64,000 nt of DNA from Primulina eburnea (taxonomy: Eukaryota; Streptophyta; Magnoliopsida; Lamiales; Gesneriaceae). The position numbers were made by a program, and so were the translations under genes. The stretch lies in contig NC_133105.1 in NCBI RefSeq assembly GCF_022965805.1, positions 4,588,001 to 4,652,000 on the forward strand, written 5' to 3'. Of this stretch, positions 27,881-39,507 are shown one piece after another; position 1 is the stretch's first letter; each line of letters begins with the position of its first letter. The notes beneath the pieces are model-generated. The model worked only from the letters and a program-made list of their open reading frames with translations. It was not told the DNA's origin and did not search any database.

Positions 27881-28060
27881 TGGGTAAGTCTCTTGTGAGA
27901 CGGTCTCACGAATCTTTATCTGTGAAACGAGTCAACTCTACCGATATTCACACAAAAAAAATACTCTTAGCATAAAAAGTAATATTTTTTCATAGACGAT
28001 CCAAATAAGAAATCTGTCTCATAGAATATTATTTGTGAGATAGTCTCACATAAGTCTTGT
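27881..28060 (+). repeat. Palindrome-ended dispersed repeat, copy D
   Basis: Starts CTTGTGAGACGGTCTCACGA and carries TTTATCTGTGAAACGAGTCA, ACTCTTAGCATAAAAAGTAA and GATCCAAATAAGAAATCTGT. It ends with a degenerate GTGAGATAGTCTCACATAAG. It lies about 375 bases upstream of the small membrane protein gene. Confidence 0.8.
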
Positions 28061-28386
28061 GAAATATATACATAATGTAAATTTTTTAAAAACAATTTGG
28101 TCACGGTGGTTCGATAATTTTTTTTAAAAAACACAGTAGTTTGATAAAGTTTCTGAAAAAGTATAATAGAATGATAAAAAAAATTATCAATAAAATGTGG
28201 TTTAAATTTTATTTTTAATTTAAAAAAAAAGAGTATATATTTGAATACACACACACTAAGTAAGATAATATTTTTAAACAATTGATTCGTAAGAATTTTA
28301 AACAGATTAATACAAGCTTTCTGGTAATTGCCAATGAAACCCAAACTTGAAACTACATACTATATTGATTAAAAAAAACTGCTGAG

Positions 28387-28395
28387 TATATAAAA
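28387..28395 (+). promoter_or_regulatory. TATA box of the small membrane protein gene
   Basis: TATATAAAA, 40 bases before the ATG at 28435. This would put the start of transcription very close to the ATG and leave a short leader. Confidence 0.5.
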
Positions 28396-28434
28396 TACAA
28401 TACTGGTTTCGATCGGAGACTGCGACCCAAAAAA

Positions 28435-29158
28435 ATGGACTCTTTCTCCCAAGAACCACCGTCTCCCTACAACTTGGATTATTTAACCTTGCTTTTTCTC
28501 CGCCCTATTGCCGCTCTTCTCTTTTCGCTCTCGATACTCTTCGTCGGTCAGTGAATTTTTGTCTCTATGTGTGTTTCTGCAAGCGATCTTAACTCATGTT
28601 TCTCGTATATTTTTATTATGTGCTATTGATATTATGCATCCTTTGGGTATGTAATCGTGAGAGGTTCCATTTGATTATATTTTAAGGTGAATTAATCTGG
28701 GACGCTGAAGTTTGCGACTTTGCGTAGCCTGTAGAGTTTTCGTTGATTCTAGGTACTGTGTGAACTTGGCCTACTTCTCTTGATGTGGTGCCTTGAAAAG
28801 TTGGAGCAAGTAATTTTTTTCTTAGGGGTTTCTTGATCTGGGTTCCAATATTTCTTTGTTTTAGGTGAATAATGGAATTTTTCACTTAAGAATATTTTGA
28901 GGTTAATTTTTCCGGCGATGCTTATATTGAATATGGGATTTTGTTTTTGTTGTTAAAGATTTGATCTTTTTCCTTTTTCATTTATGGTTGTGTATAGGTT
29001 GGTTGTTGGCATGGAAGCTGGTGCTGGTTCATGTGCCTCTAGTTCAGGAGATCTTTGGTCTGCGGAAGAAGCATGTCAGGCCTAAGCCTGCCGACCGACG
29101 AAGATTCACTCAATTTTACAACAGGATTAATACCCAAAATCCTTCATCAGAATGGTAA
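28435..29158 (+). CDS. Small conserved plant membrane protein, unknown function
   Basis: Exon 1 is 28435-28546 and exon 2 is 28998-29158; the split glycine codon joins FV-G-WLLAW in frame, giving 90 residues. One long hydrophobic region runs from about residue 17 to 54 (LTLLFLRPIAALLFSLSILF, then GWLLAWKLVLVHVPLV), enough for one or two membrane spans. It is followed by FGLRKK and a basic tail with KPADRRRF. I recall short unnamed proteins of this pattern in other plants but no function. The stop codon TAA lies within ATG|GTAAGT, a strong donor consensus, so a spliced form with a longer C-terminus is possible (see findings). Confidence 0.75.
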
Positions 29159-30311
29159 GTTTCAGTGTAACGTCTAGTGCCTTAACATTCTAATTTTATG
29201 AATTTTGTATTTTGATCAGAACATCTCTTTCAAGATTTTTTCAACAAGTTTTTTGCTGAATGTTATGAAAGTTGATTTGGACAGTGCATGTAGATTTGTA
29301 GAATTAAAAATATGGTAGCATTACTCATAACCATGTGCATTCGAGTGTGTGAGAACCTGCAGAAATAGCCACAAATTAGATGTGTGCACCCTTTGAGATC
29401 TTCATTTTTCGCATGCAGTGTAGAAGCTCTTCTTGATAGTCATGATCTAATACTAGTTGGAATCACCATCTTTTCATGTCATGTTATAATCCAGATGGGC
29501 ACTGTTAGATATGAACATCACCGATTAGTGATTATATCGGTCGATCACAGCTCAAAACTCGGAAAATGAAGGCTCATGGTCTCAGATAGATGGTCACAAG
29601 CGGAGACCGGGATGTGGCAGTTGAAGCTTCATTGTTGCAACAATTTGTGTAATTTAAGTTCTTTTGCATGGTTGTAACAATTTAAGGTTTTAGTATTGTG
29701 TTTTTCTTCCGATGCAAACCCTCAAACCCCTCTAACACTAGCACCCCTTTGTCCTATTATGAAATAAATCAACCATGTTATATTTATGGGGAAGTTATTT
29801 AAAAATCCCCAATCATAATATTTCTTTGCATTCACTCCCTACCCACAAAATTGTGGTACTATTTCATACAAAATGTGGTACACTTCATGTGGAAATGTGG
29901 TACACTTCATGTGGAAATGTGGTACTAAAAAAGTACCTAGGGACTGAAAACAAAGAAAAAAGGCGGCTGGGGACTGAAGCCAAATTTCCCGTATATTTAT
30001 TGGTTGGTAATGCTTACGTATTCATCCGACGTTTTCAGTCTAAACAGTAGCATCTCTACTATCCAAAATGGCAGATCCATGGTTTGAACCAATGGAGTTG
30101 GGACCAACAATAGAGTTGCACGTAAAGTAAAAATGTTAACCGAGTAAAAATATCAGTATCGGGCGTACAGTAATAGGTAACTGTTGCGAATGACAATGCC
30201 GAAATTTCTTGGCTCATGAGATGCAAGGCCCAGTATCAACCAATCAACTTGTTATAAACATCCAACAACAATGTTTAATAGATCGTCACAGTGATTTTAT
30301 AATCTTGGTTC
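29159..30311. other. Convergent 3' region between the membrane protein and RBM42 genes
   Basis: Holds the likely 3' UTR of the plus-strand gene to about 29.7 kb and a minisatellite at 29867-29926. No other gene seen. Confidence 0.5.
29867..29926. repeat. Short tandem repeat, about 22-bp unit
   Basis: The unit AATGTGGTACACTTCATGTGG is present twice and followed by a partial third copy (AAATGTGGTACT). A related GTGGTACTATTTCAT lies just before. Directly visible. Confidence 0.85.
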
Positions 30312-33300
30312 TCACTTGTGTAACACACTTTTCTTTGGTGGTTTTGTTTTCTTCTGGAAGTGGTTCTGTACCAAAAGCATGAACCATGAAAACAAGATAT
30401 CATTAATTTAGCGTGTAGAACCAAGTAAACCAATAATCAGTCTCACCTTTTGCTTTTCCAAGGCTTCATGATCAGTCCTCTCTCTCCATGTGCTCTTTCG
30501 AAGTTTGATTGGTCGATTGCCTACATATTTACCTGCAGTAAGAAATTTTATGCATCATCAAAACTTTTATACACGCGAGTACGCGACCAGCACTAGACAA
30601 AAATGCAAACAGGGCAGAGTTCAGAGTCGAGGTCAAAGCATAAGTAATTACTCTTAATTAATTAACTAAGCCACACGTCGTATTCCATAACAAGCGACAA
30701 GTAAGCACCAAGTTCCGACCTCAAAAGAGTAGTGAAATGGGGGAGGCCACACTCTTGTGTGATTGCCCATAAGTAAATACAATATGCGACAAAAATAAAT
30801 TAGGCTCACAAATTGTGGTCCATAGGACAAGAAAAGCAATGCCACAAATCAAAAGGCCAGAAAACAGATACACGGGCATACCATTGATTTCCTTCAGTGC
30901 CGCCACGACGTCTGCTGGATTGGAGAAACTAACAAATCCATAACCCTTGGTCTTGCCAGTTCTCTTGTCCCTAACAACCTGTTTCATTAGTAGCCCACAT
31001 TGATTTTGAGTAATTTACTATAAATGTATGCCAAGTGAAAGGGGCATTATATCATGGGGAGATGCCTAATACGCACAACTAGAAAACTCCCAAAAAGGAA
31101 TAAATACAGAATAATGTGTAAAGCTGAACGTAAAATATCTCTAGTAAAAATTTTGGGTAGCACTGCACATCTGAATGTTCCTGTCAGGTTTGTTTGTTAT
31201 GACCTTAGATTAGTCAACATGGATTGATTACTGATAAGCTTTGCAATTTTAAAAATTGCAACATCAAGAATATTTCACTTGCTAAAGTTAGCCTACCTTT
31301 TACTATCAAACATCAGGATTCAGGAACCTACAAATCTCATTACTGAACTGCAGTCAGGTTGTGCAGTCAATTGTTATAGCGTTTTATTGCAGCAGCAAAC
31401 ATGTTAATTTGACCGTCAATCAATCTGCTCTTGAAGATTGAAAGCATCATGACAAGCACACCATAGTATAAACCAAAGAGAATTCTACCTCACTGACACG
31501 AGTCAAAGGAGGGCTCTGCTCTTTAACTTAACGTCTGAAGACAGCATGCAATACTCATGTACCGATTGTTACATGAGTAAGAGAAGTAAATTAGATTATG
31601 AACAAACAAGAAACAACTTATGACTGTAGAAAAACTTACTCTGGCCATATTAAAGGAAGGAAATCTTGTAAATACTTTCGATAAAACATCATCATTCACC
31701 TCATTTCCAAGATCACCACAAAATAGACGATAATCATCTGTAAGTTAGAAAATATCTAAGAGTTGAGTTGATTCCTGCAATTTTCAGTACGGAAAGACGA
31801 AAGGACAAGAGTAGATATGAAAAGACAAATACACTGAAAACAATTACATGTGATAAAATGGAAACGAATTCCTAATAGGTACGCAATACGAGCCAAGATG
31901 ACATGCAGATGCAAATCAAGTAAGAGTTTGGAGTTTTTCTGATCTCGGTTTCGAACTACCAAGCAAGCCGATCTTAAGCAAACGAGACACGGTTCAAATG
32001 ATTGGAACCTTCCATTGTTTTTATCATTTTGGAAACATTTACATATGATCTTGAGGCAAATTGATGAGTAAATAAATTTGGCCACTGGACCTTAAAAAAT
32101 GCATAACTTCTTTTCCAGAATGCAGACAAGTTGTGGGGATTTATGCATAGATTGAAATCCTGAATACCTGTTTAATCCCAAAATTTCTTAAAGGAAAAAA
32201 CAAAAACTAACAGCAAAGACTAACGAGGAGGGAAATGGAGAGGAGTAAACAATAACTCAAAGTCTTGACCATGTCCGCAAAATCAGAACAGTATACCATA
32301 AAAACAGAGAGAATTCTTACTTTCAGGCCACTCTGCAAGAGTTGGATCCTCCCAAGCCTGCCCAGCAGCTTTCCGGGGGATTGCTTTTTTCTTAGTCTCT
32401 GTTTTGTGCTCGATCTCACTGCTAGCAAGTGCAGCCTTCACACTCTCAAGTGCTTCCGGCGTTATTGTCTGTGCATCTCTCTGAAACAACTGTTGTGCCT
32501 GAAACAAGCACACGAGCTTTCAGGGAAAAAATGCCTATAAAAATCAATGCAAATAAACAGAAAATTCGACACATAGTGAGCAATGTCTATAATGTAGCTT
32601 CAAAACATGTATCAGAATGGTAATCAAACATATATGATGAGTTCTCCCGTCAAAGATGAAGTCATTGTCAGGGCTCTCTCACCAATACAATATAATTATA
32701 CAGGAATACAAAAGTCCCTTATTTTGTCGAGTTGAAGAAATTCACGACTCCAAAAAAGTTAAGACCACAATATTTGAGATGACTCCTTATGCTGTCAATA
32801 CCTTCCATGGTGTTATTTACGTACAAACAAGATGTTAATTCTAAACAAATCCTTGTTCAAGCAAATCTATCCGAAGCATTTAGAGCATGCTAAATGCAGG
32901 AATTAAGAAACAGCCCACATACTCTGGAAAAAGGGTAAGTCCACAATATCTAAGATTACTCTTTATGCCGTAATGATGTTATATGCATCAACACAAGTTC
33001 AAATATGTTAACTTTAAATAAATCCCTGTTCAAGCACATGCATCCAAAGCATTTAGGGCATGCTAAAAAAATTCAGGAATAAAAAAACTCACATACTATT
33101 CAATTATATGAACAATCCTGAAACTCCCATTGACAAATTTAAAAAGAAGCAACAAAATGTAAATTCAAGATTATTTAGAATGGAAGGAAAGAAAATAAAT
33201 TGCCTGTTGATATTGTGGCAAAGAGTAGACCGATGGAGGAGCGGGATACACGGGGAGCTGAACCGACGGAATAGGTGGCGGAGCTGCAGCTCCAATATAC

Positions 33301-33422
33301 GAAACGGAAGGCGTTTGTTGGAGATGAAAGGGTGTGGGAAAGTAGGAAGCGGTGGAGGCTGTGTACGTGTATTGGGAGGTTGATGAAGGTTCAGCTCCAG
33401 TGGTCGGAGGCATCGAAGCCAT
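30312..33422 (-). CDS. RBM42: RBM42-like RNA-binding protein
   Basis: Single-RRM RNA-binding protein, in animals linked to splicing and stress mRNPs. Exons: 33422-33204, 32498-32321, 31737-31640, 30978-30882, 30532-30447, 30365-30312; all phases fit, 243 residues. Start at the first ATG, MASMPPTTGAEPSS. The N-terminal third is Pro/Ser/Tyr-rich and disordered. The linker has AQQLFQRDAQTITPEALESV and AAGQAWEDPTLAEWPE. The RRM starts at DYRLFCGDLGNEV (RNP2, about 136-141) and has KGYGFVSF (RNP1, 176-183) and KYVGNRPIKLRKSTWRER. The Lys-rich end is KKTKPPKKSVLHK. This architecture matches RBM42. The first intron appears to start with GC rather than GT (see findings). Confidence 0.92.
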
Positions 33423-33583
33423 GGCAAATTCGCAATCCCTAATCGAAGAACCCGACGACGCAGCTTTGAATTGACTCGAGGAAGGACCGGTTTTGGAGTG
33501 ATGGAGAATTTGAGAGCCGACAGAGTCGGAATATAAAAACTGGAGGCTAGACAAAAAAATTTGACGAGATTTTGTCTTGCAAG

Positions 33584-33690
33584 TTAATAATTTTATCTTA
33601 AAAAATTATTAGTTTTTATGTTAAAATTATTATTTTCTATCGTAGACATAGATGACGCATCTCACGATATAAACCCATCAAATACAAGAG
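33584..33690. repeat. Repeat-like segment shared with 14475-14590
   Basis: Both stretches share TTATTA-TTTTTATGTTAAAA, a TAGAT-A-GA segment and a -CTCACGA-A ending, in the same order. The match is partial and was judged by eye. Could be a second short repeat or a diverged relative of the palindrome-ended family. Confidence 0.35.
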
Positions 33691-34008
33691 ATATTTTTCA
33701 CTTGTGTCATAATTATTCTGACATTTATACAAACATACTTATTTCGAGCCATGCTATTTTGTACATAAAGTAAAATATATGTAACAACAAATAACATTGA
33801 TAGCTTAATATAAACATCTTAGACAAAGATTTATGCCTCGTGTTTATTAGCAAACATGTGTCTTTGGATTTTATTCAAATTTAATGAAAGTTGTTGATTA
33901 AAAATTAAAAATTTACATTTAATTGACATATATGATAAAAATCCACATATAAAAAATAATGTGGTTGTAACTTTAGGTCCGTACATTTTTCAGTCTGCTG
34001 ACTTATGA

Positions 34009-34210
34009 GTGTTAGTTGCTAGAAGCATGGTTCTCATCTGTTATAGTCTGGTGGCGACTTCCCTGATTCTGATCCTGGCTGAAGGTGAAATGGCCAAACA
34101 ACTCATCGCCAAACCAAGAACAGAAGACACACATCGCTCCCTTGCAGAGAAATACAGGCCTTCTGGTTTAAGCAAATTGGTATCCCAACTTCAAGTATTG
34201 TTTTCTTCTA
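34009..34210 (+). other. Coding-like open segment, unassigned
   Basis: The plus strand is open for about 95 codons and has protein-like composition: SLVATSLILILAEGEMAKQL, then KPRTEDTHRSLAEKYRPSGL and SKLVSQLQVLFSSM. A hydrophobic start is followed by a charged helical stretch. I do not recognise the family. It lies between two minus-strand loci and could be a captured exon or a small gene. Confidence 0.3.
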
Positions 34211-34260
34211 TGGTGAGATATTCACCCAATCTTTCAAGCTCGTTTCCTCGTCAAACCATT

Positions 34261-36208
34261 TCATCTCATTTCTTGATTATAGTGTTCTCCTGTTAGATTA
34301 TTCTCTCCAATCAAAAGGCAGCGTAAAAATTTTACATTACTAAATTCAGGTATTAGGCCAGAAAATGAGTTGGTGACCGTGACTATGACCAAGATATTAA
34401 GGTTAGAAGCATTGCTAATGGAGCTCGGAATTACCCTGCTGAATCTGTTGTCAGACAAATAAATCTCTTCAAGACTGGGAAGCCAAAGTCCCAATGCTGA
34501 TTGAAGACGGCCTGAAAATTTATTGTCAGAAAGTTCCATCATTTCTAATGGTGAAATATTGAACATGAAGGATGGGATAGATCCAGATATTTCACTGTTA
34601 GCAACATTATATACCACAAGATTAAGTTTTGCAAGCTCTGATGGCAATCACCTGTCAAAATAGCTACTCATGGGAAATTATCATCCAGAAATGAAGTTTA
34701 TTCTGTGGCATACACATGAAATCTTTAAAAGAAAAATCGTATCAATATATATTCTGCTCTCTAAAACACACCTGTAAAATTGTTATTAGCTAGATAAAGA
34801 TATTGCAGCCCGGTGAGATTTCCAATTTGTTTAGGTATGTGACCTGTGAAGCTGTTTTCGGACAATGAAAATAAAGAGAGGCGTTTACATCCCCATAAGT
34901 GGTAAAAAAATTGGCCAGTTAGCTTATTGGAATAGAGCCACATCCATTCCAGGTTTGGAAGATTAAAAGACATGCCAACCGGCAGGCTTCCAGACAAACT
35001 GTTGTTGGCTAGATCGAGACTTATCATGGAGGACATGTTGAATCTAAAAGATAGAATTTTCCCTGTTAGAGAGTCTCCCCGCATGCTCAATAACTCTAAA
35101 CGTGTAAGATGGCCAAGTTCTGATGGAATTTCTCCTGGAGCGTAATCAAAACTCATATACAAGGATTCTTGTAAATGCAGGCCATCATATATTAACATTA
35201 TTTACAAATATGATTCTGAGATATATTTAAATCAAGTCAAGAAATTATATGACATATTTTTAGTTCAAATAGAAAAAGATGCACACCGCCAGGAAATCGT
35301 TTATCCCAAGGTACAGATTTTGGAGCTTTGATAAACTGCCCATTGATCTCGTTATGCTGCCACTGAAATGATTAAAAGACAAGGACAGATCTTGAAGCTC
35401 CTCACACTTGTATATGTTGTATGGAATTTCTCCATGAAGCTGATTACTAGAGAGAAAGAGTTGGTTGAGTTTCAACATATTATCGCACTTATCCGGTGGA
35501 AGACTACCTGACAGGCTATTGCCAGTGAGATCGATGGATGCAAGTGAAGACATGTTGAAGATACCGTGGGGTATCACACCCGTAATGGCGTTGTACTTGA
35601 GATCTAATGATCCCAAAAAAGAAATATTGTTGATTTCTTGTGGGATATTTCCATCTAGAAAATTGTAAGCCATTCCTAATATCCTTAGCCTTGAATTGTT
35701 GAATAATGATGTTGGGATGCTGCCAGAGAATTTGTTCCTGCCCAGAAAAATTTCCCCAAGTCTCGGTAAGGTTCCAAACCATGATGGGATTTCTCTGGTA
35801 AATGCGTTGGACTCTAAATTGATCACTTCTAATCTGCACAAATTATAGAGGTCAGGTGGAATGAAGTCCGAAATTGTTCTAGCTGAGGTCTAAAGATATG
35901 AGAAACGTCAAGTTACCAAAATTCGAAGCAAGGGTTGCATCCAAACTAAAACCTGAAAATTTTAAGGATGTGACTCGTTGATTCCTGGTGTCGGCGCTGC
36001 AAGACACACCGATCCAGCTGCAAACGGATGCATCAATGGACCAGTTTTTGGCCAAGACTTGATAAGGGTCCAAAATGATTGAGTTCTTGAAAGCAAAAGG
36101 TGAATTCTTGTCCGAGGTTAAGCTAAAATCTACTTCAGCAGAGTAAATTGTGATGTTGTACAGAGAAGGTAATATTGTGGCTGCGACGAAGACGACAAAT
36201 TTTGTCAT
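34261..36208 (-). pseudogene. Truncated LRR receptor-like kinase pseudogene
   Basis: Minus strand from ATG at 36208: hydrophobic start (FVVFVAATILPSLY), LRRNT region with NWSIDASVCSWIGVSCS as in EFR/XA21-class receptors, then many 24-residue LRRs (GEIPSELGHLTRLELLSM, GHIPKQIGNLTGLQYLYL and others). Lesions: an in-frame TAG at 35881-35879 right after SLDLS, with reading resuming in another frame (DFIPPDLYNLCRLEVINL). Breaks occur near 35260-35200 and 34760-34650, where intron-like AT-rich sequence cannot be joined cleanly. After the last LRR (LIGENNLTGE) the frame ends; no transmembrane or kinase segment follows before the next gene. A non-functional 5' fragment of an LRR-RLK is the best reading. 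Confidence 0.82.
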
Positions 36209-36277
36209 GAATTTGTGACGTTGTTCGACTTTGACGATGTTTTTGGGAAGAATATGGAAGTATATCCAGCTAAACAA

Positions 36278-38151
36278 TCAAACAATGGACTTCTTTATGC
36301 GAACGTTTGTGTAAAATGGGATCAAAGTGATCTATTCTCCACGGGGAAGACCTGTAGGCAAAATTTCTTAACGAAGGAAATAATGAATACAAGAGCCACA
36401 GTTCATTCACACAACTCCAATTGGCTTTTAAAAAAAAAAATTCAAAGCAAAATTAAACTGAAATGATTCACGAACTGGTCGAAATATGCGAGTTGTTTTT
36501 GGCCAAAATCTATTCTTTATAATTTTTAAAACTTAGTTCTTTATTTTGAATTACAATTGAAAATCTTTAGCAAAATCTGGCTGCATTTTTCGAGGAAAAG
36601 GAAAAACTAACACATACTTTAAAACATTTTTTATTTTGATTGTTATTTCTAGGACTCAGATTGATTTCGGTTAATGTTTCTGTAGCTTAAACAACAAAAC
36701 GCGATACTGCTTGGGCTCGATTTCATTCGTGCATTTCAATCATGGGACCCAAGGCTCAACCAAATTTAGGGTTTCAATTTAAAACCAAACCAATTTTTTT
36801 CCCCATCCAACCACGGGTGATAGTCTCATCCGTCGAGTATATGTAATGATAATGTAGGTAGGAAAATTTAACGACTTTTAAATTAAAATCGCCTTTCCAA
36901 TTTTAATAATTCAAAACCAAGGTAAAAATCTAGAGCCACCATGAAATTTCTAACTCGAAAACAAAAACCAAACTTGGGATCATGAAATACGGTTGCAAAA
37001 TTACTCAAAATCACCACCAATATCAACCATACACCGGTAACCGGGTAAAGATTTAAGAAATTTGAGATGAAGACGCAAAATTGATGATCCCAAACAGGGA
37101 TGTAAATAAATCAAACGGTTTGCGAGTTATTCGAAGTTCGGCTTGATAAAAAGCTCGTTTGAGTTTGTTTGTTAGTCATATCAAACCAAGCCCAAGCTCG
37201 ATTTTGAGCTCGAAAATTTAATCAAACCAAGCTCAAGCCTAAGGATATTCGGCTCGTGAGCTCGCAAACATGTTTGATAATAGGCTCGCGAGCTTGGCTC
37301 GTTTAGGTGGCTCGAAAACATGATTTTGGAATGTTCAATAATATACTTATTTATGTTTTTTTTTTGCTCTTATTTGTGTCGTTTTGGTTATTTATGAATG
37401 AATTTATATTTTTATGTCTTATTTAAAATTAGTTTATAGATATATTTAATTTTTAACAAACTCGACTCAAACTCAAACTCGAGCTTAATTCTATGCTTAT
37501 CGAGCTCGAAAACGAGACGAACTCAATCCAGGCTTGTTAAACATGTTAAAAGAGCTATTAATGAATTAAGCTCAAGTCTGACTTAATTAACATGCTAAAC
37601 GAGCTTTTAATGAGCCGATCTCGAGCCTGACTTGATTAACATGCTAAACGAACTTTTAACGACCCTAGCTCGAGCTTTTAACGAGCTCAAGTAATTTCAA
37701 TACAAACCAAACTCGAGCCTGATAATAGAAGCTCGAATCAAACTCGAGCTCGAACTCGAGCCTCAAACAATTTTTAACAAACCAAGCTCAACCTGATACT
37801 GTTTGATTTGGATCGTTTGCAGTCCCTAATCCCAAAGCTATCTTACCCAACAACATATTATTTGATTAAATACCATTGAAATACTCCACCGATGTATACG
37901 ACAAGCACGGCAAGGTATAATAAAACCCAAGAAAATCCAGCACATTAGCTCATATTTAAAGCCTTCAAGGGCTCAACCGTCTAGAAAAAGGCTTCTAACA
38001 CAACACACACACTGAAAATATCAAACTTCTAAGCCACTCGAACCAGGTCGATGGCTTTATTATCACTCACAGAAGTTATGCAAACTAGTAAAGATGCACC
38101 AACAGAAATAGTAATAGGTGAAATAACAGAGACTTGGTATGCATAAGAGTG
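36278..38151. other. Intergenic, repeat-rich
   Basis: No gene recognised. The 37080-37830 part is dense in AGCTCG/GAGCTC motifs (listed separately). 36480-37080 is AT-rich without clear features. Confidence 0.55.
37080..37830. repeat. Degenerate AGCTCG-rich repeat region
   Basis: Dozens of short motifs such as AAGCTCG, GAGCTCG, AACGAGCT, CTCGAGCT and CATGCTAAACGAGCTTTTAA recur irregularly over 750 bases on both strands. Two near-identical units lie at about 37575-37615 and 37630-37670 (CTTGATTAACATGCTAAACG type). There is no coding potential. It looks like an old, internally repetitive element. Confidence 0.65.
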
Positions 38152-39507
38152 TCACTCTTCTTCAGTCTCAGACTCGGCACTCTGCAGCCACTCCACAAAC
38201 GGCTTCACATTCTTCCAAATTGGGGAGCTTTTATTGACACCATGCAAGCCTTTCTCGTACCATTCCACTAAGAACTCTTCTTCCAGCATATCGTTGTCAT
38301 AAAGTGCTTTCAAGACCAAACCCACTTCTTTTACTGCCTCGGGGCTTGCTTTCACGCAAAAGCTCTCTATGGCATGAAGCAGAATTGGCTGTGAACCATC
38401 TTCCTGAACTGCAGCAGCAATGTAGTTCTTCTTCTTCGCGACGTCCTTCGAGAAACCTTTTCCAACTCCATCGAACAGAGCTTCAAAAAAGGCATCAGTT
38501 ATCTCTTGGGCAGTGCCAGTCAGAGATTCCAAAAAGGGTTTGAGTTTGTTTGTGGAAGAACCTTTTGAAACATAATCCTTGATTGCATCAACAAGTTCCA
38601 CATGAGCTTTGACAGATTTAACCCCATTTGCCTGTCCATTAACTATAGGCTTCTCTTCCCTTCCTGGAGAGTTCTTCCCTGATTTTGGCTTATCTTCGTC
38701 GGCCGAAAGTACGACCATACTGGCGGTAACAGCATTCAACTGCTCTTGAATTCTTTGTTGCGCGGCTGCAGCAGAGGTGTCGGTCTGCCACTCAACATCA
38801 TCATCGCTGCCGCCGCCAGCAGCAACTGCTGCTTCATTCTCATCTTCCTGGCTACCAGATGGCGAATGGTCCTCATCAGAGTGATGAGATTTCTTCTTGC
38901 TGGATACTTTTGGGGCCACATCCTTCAAATTACTAGTCGAGCCCTTCTTCTTTCCAGCTTCTTTCTTAACTTTTTTTAATTCTTCATCGGCAGCCTCACC
39001 CTCTTTGAGCCGCTCCTTCTCAGCCCTCCTCATTGCTTTCTTGTCTTTTGATCCTTTCTTTGATTCAGGAGGGTTTTTGAGAATGAATGTTGTGAGCTTG
39101 TCCCTCATGTCAACGTCTGATACAAAACCACAAGCTGCACATTTGAGATTAATCATTTGCGACTTTGTGATAACAATTTCAGTTTCAGGGTTCCCACAAC
39201 CATAACATTGGACAAACTTCTTGATAAAGTTCTCAAGGAGTCCAGCAAGTTTTGCTGTATCATGGGCCCCATTGACATGGGAAGTACCAGTCTTCTCATC
39301 AAACTTGGATTGAGCTCCCAGTTCACAACCAAAATACTTTGTGGTGTATGAAGCAGGCCTAGCCAAAGCCTTCGCGATGTCAACCATATTGACTACATTG
39401 GTCTTGATGCCATTTCCACGACCCTCGATTTTGGTAATCATTTTGGGCATCTTATACCTGTAGAAGGCATCATCCTGGTTTCCAGCGCCAATATTCAGCA
39501 GAGCCAT
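38152..39507 (-). CDS. eIF5: Eukaryotic translation initiation factor 5 (eIF5)
   Basis: GTPase-activating protein for eIF2 in the 43S/48S pre-initiation complex; it also binds eIF3c and eIF1 through its C-terminal domain. A single 451-residue frame without introns in the CDS, as I recall for plant eIF5. The N-terminal eIF2beta-like domain (about 1-170) has FYRYKMPKM with the arginine finger at R17 (R15 in human), and a C4 zinc site at Cys101, Cys104, Cys123 and Cys126 (CYGCG, CAACGF). A charged linker rich in K, S and D/E follows (about 170-270). The W2/HEAT domain (about 300-445) ends in the acidic-aromatic tail EWLQSAESETEEE. The stop is the TGA-strand complement at 38152. A leader intron lies upstream (separate entry). 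Intact. Confidence 0.97.
   Translation of the reverse strand: MALLNIGAGNQDDAFYRYKMPKMITKIEGRGNGIKTNVVNMVDIAKALARPASYTTKYFGCELGAQSKFDEKTGTSHVNGAHDTAKLAGLLENFIKKFVQCYGCGNPETEIVITKSQMINLKCAACGFVSDVDMRDKLTTFILKNPPESKKGSKDKKAMRRAEKERLKEGEAADEELKKVKKEAGKKKGSTSNLKDVAPKVSSKKKSHHSDEDHSPSGSQEDENEAAVAAGGGSDDDVEWQTDTSAAAAQQRIQEQLNAVTASMVVLSADEDKPKSGKNSPGREEKPIVNGQANGVKSVKAHVELVDAIKDYVSKGSSTNKLKPFLESLTGTAQEITDAFFEALFDGVGKGFSKDVAKKKNYIAAAVQEDGSQPILLHAIESFCVKASPEAVKEVGLVLKALYDNDMLEEEFLVEWYEKGLHGVNKSSPIWKNVKPFVEWLQSAESETEEE

Larger units (their letters stand above)
23737..28380. other. Intergenic region, repeats and one coding-like island
   Basis: No complete gene recognised over 4.6 kb. It contains a (TA)n run (24874-24933), a truncated inverted repeat copy (25999-26078), repeat copy D (27881-28060) and a GC-rich, coding-like island at 27500-27680 listed separately. 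The rest is AT-rich. Confidence 0.5.
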
